From Simplicispira sedimenti (GTDB lineage: Bacteria; Pseudomonadota; Gammaproteobacteria; Burkholderiales; Burkholderiaceae_C), in NCBI RefSeq assembly GCF_022760965.1, contig NZ_JAKVIJ010000004.1, positions 62,001 to 126,000 of the forward strand: a stretch of DNA of 64,000 bases, written 5' to 3'. Below are positions 62,045 through 64,000 of this stretch, in pieces. The notes below the pieces were generated by a model. It was given only the letters and a program-made list of their open reading frames with translations, was not told the DNA's origin and did no database searches. Positions within the stretch are counted from its first letter, which is position 1; each line of letters starts with the position of its first letter. The position numbers and the translations under genes are program-made.

Positions 62045-62566
62045 ATGGCTGACGCACCCGCCACCTCCCCGCGCAGAAGCCTCTTGACGTGGAGTCTGGG
62101 CGGAATGTTGGTGGTGTTGCTGATGGCTGCAGGCGCGTATGCGCTGAGTGGAGTCGGTGCGCGGGACAACACAGCCGGTGTGTTGCGCCCCGATGACCCC
62201 CAAGTGGTGACCCTTGGTGCCCGCATCTACACCCAGCATTGCGCCGCATGCCACGGAGCCCGTGGTGAAGGGCAGCCAAACTGGCGCGAGCATGGCCCCG
62301 ATGGCCGCCTACCAGCCCCGCCGCATGACGAAAGCGGTCACACCTGGCACCACCCGGACGCACAACTCTTCGCCATCACCAAATATGGGCTGGCGAAACT
62401 GATTCAGCAGCCGGACTACCAGACCCACATGCCTGTTTACGACGGTGTGTTGAGTGACTCCGAAATCAATGCCGTGCTTTCATGGATCAAGGCACAGTGG
62501 CCCAAAGAGATTCAAGCACGGCACGACCAGGTCAACGCGCAGTACCAAAAGTCGCCGGGCCGCTAA
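62045..62566 (+). CDS. Cytochrome c with an N-terminal membrane anchor
   Basis: 173 residues: TM anchor SLGGMLVVLLMAAGAYALSG, then mono-haem motif CAACH in GARIYTQHCAACHGARGEGQ, the HTWHHPDAQLFAITKYG stretch and a distal Met in QTHMPVYDGVLSDSEINAVL. Fits a small c-type cytochrome. It may pass electrons for metal oxidation or reduction in this cluster; partner unknown. A longer frame upstream (61964) lacks a ribosome binding site. Confidence 0.88.
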   Translation: MADAPATSPRRSLLTWSLGGMLVVLLMAAGAYALSGVGARDNTAGVLRPDDPQVVTLGARIYTQHCAACHGARGEGQPNWREHGPDGRLPAPPHDESGHTWHHPDAQLFAITKYGLAKLIQQPDYQTHMPVYDGVLSDSEINAVLSWIKAQWPKEIQARHDQVNAQYQKSPGR

Positions 62567-62649
62567 GCCCGGCCAACCCTCTGGACACAGCCCAGTTTGC
62601 TGGCCAGGGAGAAGGTTTCACCATCGGGCCGAATCTGGAGGCATTCACC

Positions 62650-64000
62650 ATGCCAGCGAGCACATCCATTGTCTACACCTGCCCCATGCACCCCGAGGTT
62701 CGTCAGAACCACCCGGGGCGCTGTCCAAAGTGCGGCATGCATTTGGTGCCTGAGAGCGAGGTGCCCCATGGGCACTCCCATGAACATGTCAGCCACTCCG
62801 CGCAACCAGCGGCGCCTGCGCCTGCGCCTGCAAACGCACCAGGCACCACGCCGCCAGAGCCGGGCGGCACGATCTACACCTGCCCCATGCACCCCGAGGT
62901 GCGCCAAGACCACCCCGGCACTTGTCCCAAGTGCGGCATGACGCTGGAACCCATCATTCCCCTCGACGAGGAAGACAACCACGAACTGCTGGACTTCCAG
63001 CGGCGATTCTGGTGGACGCTGCCGCTCACGGTCGTCGTGACCCTTCTTGCGATGTTCGGCCACCGGCTCGGATGGTTGGACATGAAGGTGCAAACCTGGG
63101 TCGAGTTGGCGCTTTCCCTGCCTGTCGTTTTGTGGACCGGCTGGCCCTTCTTTGTGCGCGGTGGGCAGTCGCTGGTGCAGCGCAGCCCCAACATGTGGAC
63201 GCTGATCGGCCTGGGTACAGGCGCGGCTTTCCTCTACAGTCTGGTCGCTACCCTGGCGCCAGGCGTGTTCCCGGACTCGTTCGTCTCCATGGGGCGGGTG
63301 GCGGTTTACTATGAGGCGGCAGTGGTCATCATTTCGCTGACCATGCTGGGCCAGATCATCGAACTGAAGGCGCGTTCGCAAACCTCTGCGGCGATCAAGG
63401 CGCTTCTCGGCCTGGTACCCAAGACCGCCCGCCGCATCAACCTGGATGGCAGCGAAGAGGATGTGCCGCTGAACCATGTTCATGTGGAAGATCTTCTGCG
63501 TGTCCGCCCCGGCGAAAAAGTGCCTGTTGACGGCGTGGTGGTCGAAGGCAGCAGCGCTGTCGATGAATCGATGCTGACCGGAGAACCTGTGCCCGTGACC
63601 AAACGCATCGGCGACAAGGTGATCGCCGCCACACTGAACACCAGCGGTACCTTGGTCATGCGGGCCGAGAAGGTCGGCGCGGCCACCATGCTGTCGCAGA
63701 TCGTTCAGATGGTCGCCAATGCGCAACGCTCGAAGGCGCCCATGCAGCGCATGGCCGATGTGGTGGCCGGAAAGTTTGTGGCCGTGGTGGTTCTCATCGC
63801 AGTTGCCACGTTCCTGGTTTGGGGGCTGTTCGGCCCGGAGCCCAGTTGGGTGTTTGGGCTGATCAACGCGGTGGCCGTGCTGATCATTGCCTGCCCCTGT
63901 GCGCTGGGCCTGGCTACGCCCATGTCGGTGATGGTGGCTACGGGTCGGGCAGCAACACAGGGCGTGCTGTTCCGGGATGCGGGTGCCATCGAGAAAATGC
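62650..64000 (+). CDS. P1B-type metal ATPase with two CPMHP domains (partial, C-terminus outside window)
   Basis: The visible 450 residues start MPASTSIVYTCPMHPEVRQN. Two heavy-metal-binding domains (CPMHPEV...CPKCGM) at about 9-35 and 77-103 are joined by a His/Pro-rich linker. TM helices, then actuator TGE in VDESMLTGEPVPV (near 310) and the membrane CPC in LIIACPCALGLATPMSVM (near 414) are present, marking a soft-metal (Cu/Ag-type) exporter, CopA/SilP-like. The phosphorylation DKTG motif is beyond the right edge. GGAGG lies before the start. Confidence 0.95.
   Translation, partial: MPASTSIVYTCPMHPEVRQNHPGRCPKCGMHLVPESEVPHGHSHEHVSHSAQPAAPAPAPANAPGTTPPEPGGTIYTCPMHPEVRQDHPGTCPKCGMTLEPIIPLDEEDNHELLDFQRRFWWTLPLTVVVTLLAMFGHRLGWLDMKVQTWVELALSLPVVLWTGWPFFVRGGQSLVQRSPNMWTLIGLGTGAAFLYSLVATLAPGVFPDSFVSMGRVAVYYEAAVVIISLTMLGQIIELKARSQTSAAIKALLGLVPKTARRINLDGSEEDVPLNHVHVEDLLRVRPGEKVPVDGVVVEGSSAVDESMLTGEPVPVTKRIGDKVIAATLNTSGTLVMRAEKVGAATMLSQIVQMVANAQRSKAPMQRMADVVAGKFVAVVVLIAVATFLVWGLFGPEPSWVFGLINAVAVLIIACPCALGLATPMSVMVATGRAATQGVLFRDAGAIEKM

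Overview
The window reads as chromosomal DNA of a beta-proteobacterium of the Comamonadaceae, most like Acidovorax. Grounds: high GC with long antisense open frames, the gene order thrS-infC-rpmI-rplT-pheS, an xseB-ispA-dxs operon, hemC-hemD-hemX-hemY behind a divergent ppc, flhDC, a glutaryl-CoA cluster, and many copies of a short intergenic repeat with the core AGCTATCAAAA. The genus is inferred from gene content, not tested.

Layout. 1-4442 (minus): thrS, infC, rpmI, rplT and the start of pheS. thrS is preceded by what looks like a full ribosome-mediated attenuator: a 13-codon Thr-containing leader peptide, mutually exclusive stems and a T-tailed terminator. infC appears to start at ATA. 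4508-8969 (minus): an orphan TRAP-type binding protein and the isoprenoid operon xseB-ispA-dxs. 9084-16169: a Rieske oxygenase behind a promoter-terminator pair, a DMT permease, a sulfurtransferase, flhDC, a convergent FlgO-like lipoprotein pair and a spherulin-4-like lipoprotein. 16167-29549: a tandem repeat, ppc, hemCDXY (a dispersed repeat lies in frame inside hemD), cytochrome b561 with two YceI proteins, valS and galU.

29747-35128: a compact three-gene run of a double-AAA ATPase, a WYL regulator and a large DUF262 protein with a DUF1524/HNH-like C-terminus. This is the best candidate for an undescribed, possibly anti-phage, system. 35170-37097: TusA-like, Nudix, cysM and tRNA-Leu(CAA). 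37116-40419: a decayed accessory patch after the tRNA, with a frameshifted gene, an AT-richer secreted protein, a umuD remnant cut by an IS3/IS2-type remnant, and a truncated Cache gene.

40846-52628: a DUF6279 lipoprotein, a LysR/glutaryl-CoA dehydrogenase/CoA-transferase cluster, an OsmC protein, a broken chemotaxis receptor gene carrying an octanucleotide repeat, and LysR, NmrA, SnoaL and GST genes. 52630-64000: a heavy-metal resistance cluster with a two-component system (minus) facing a three-gene RND efflux operon, periplasmic His/Met-rich proteins, a cytochrome c and a P1B-type ATPase with two N-terminal CPMHP metal-binding modules that runs off the window. The neighbours suggest copper or a related soft metal, but the RND transmembrane signature is not the classical CzcA one.
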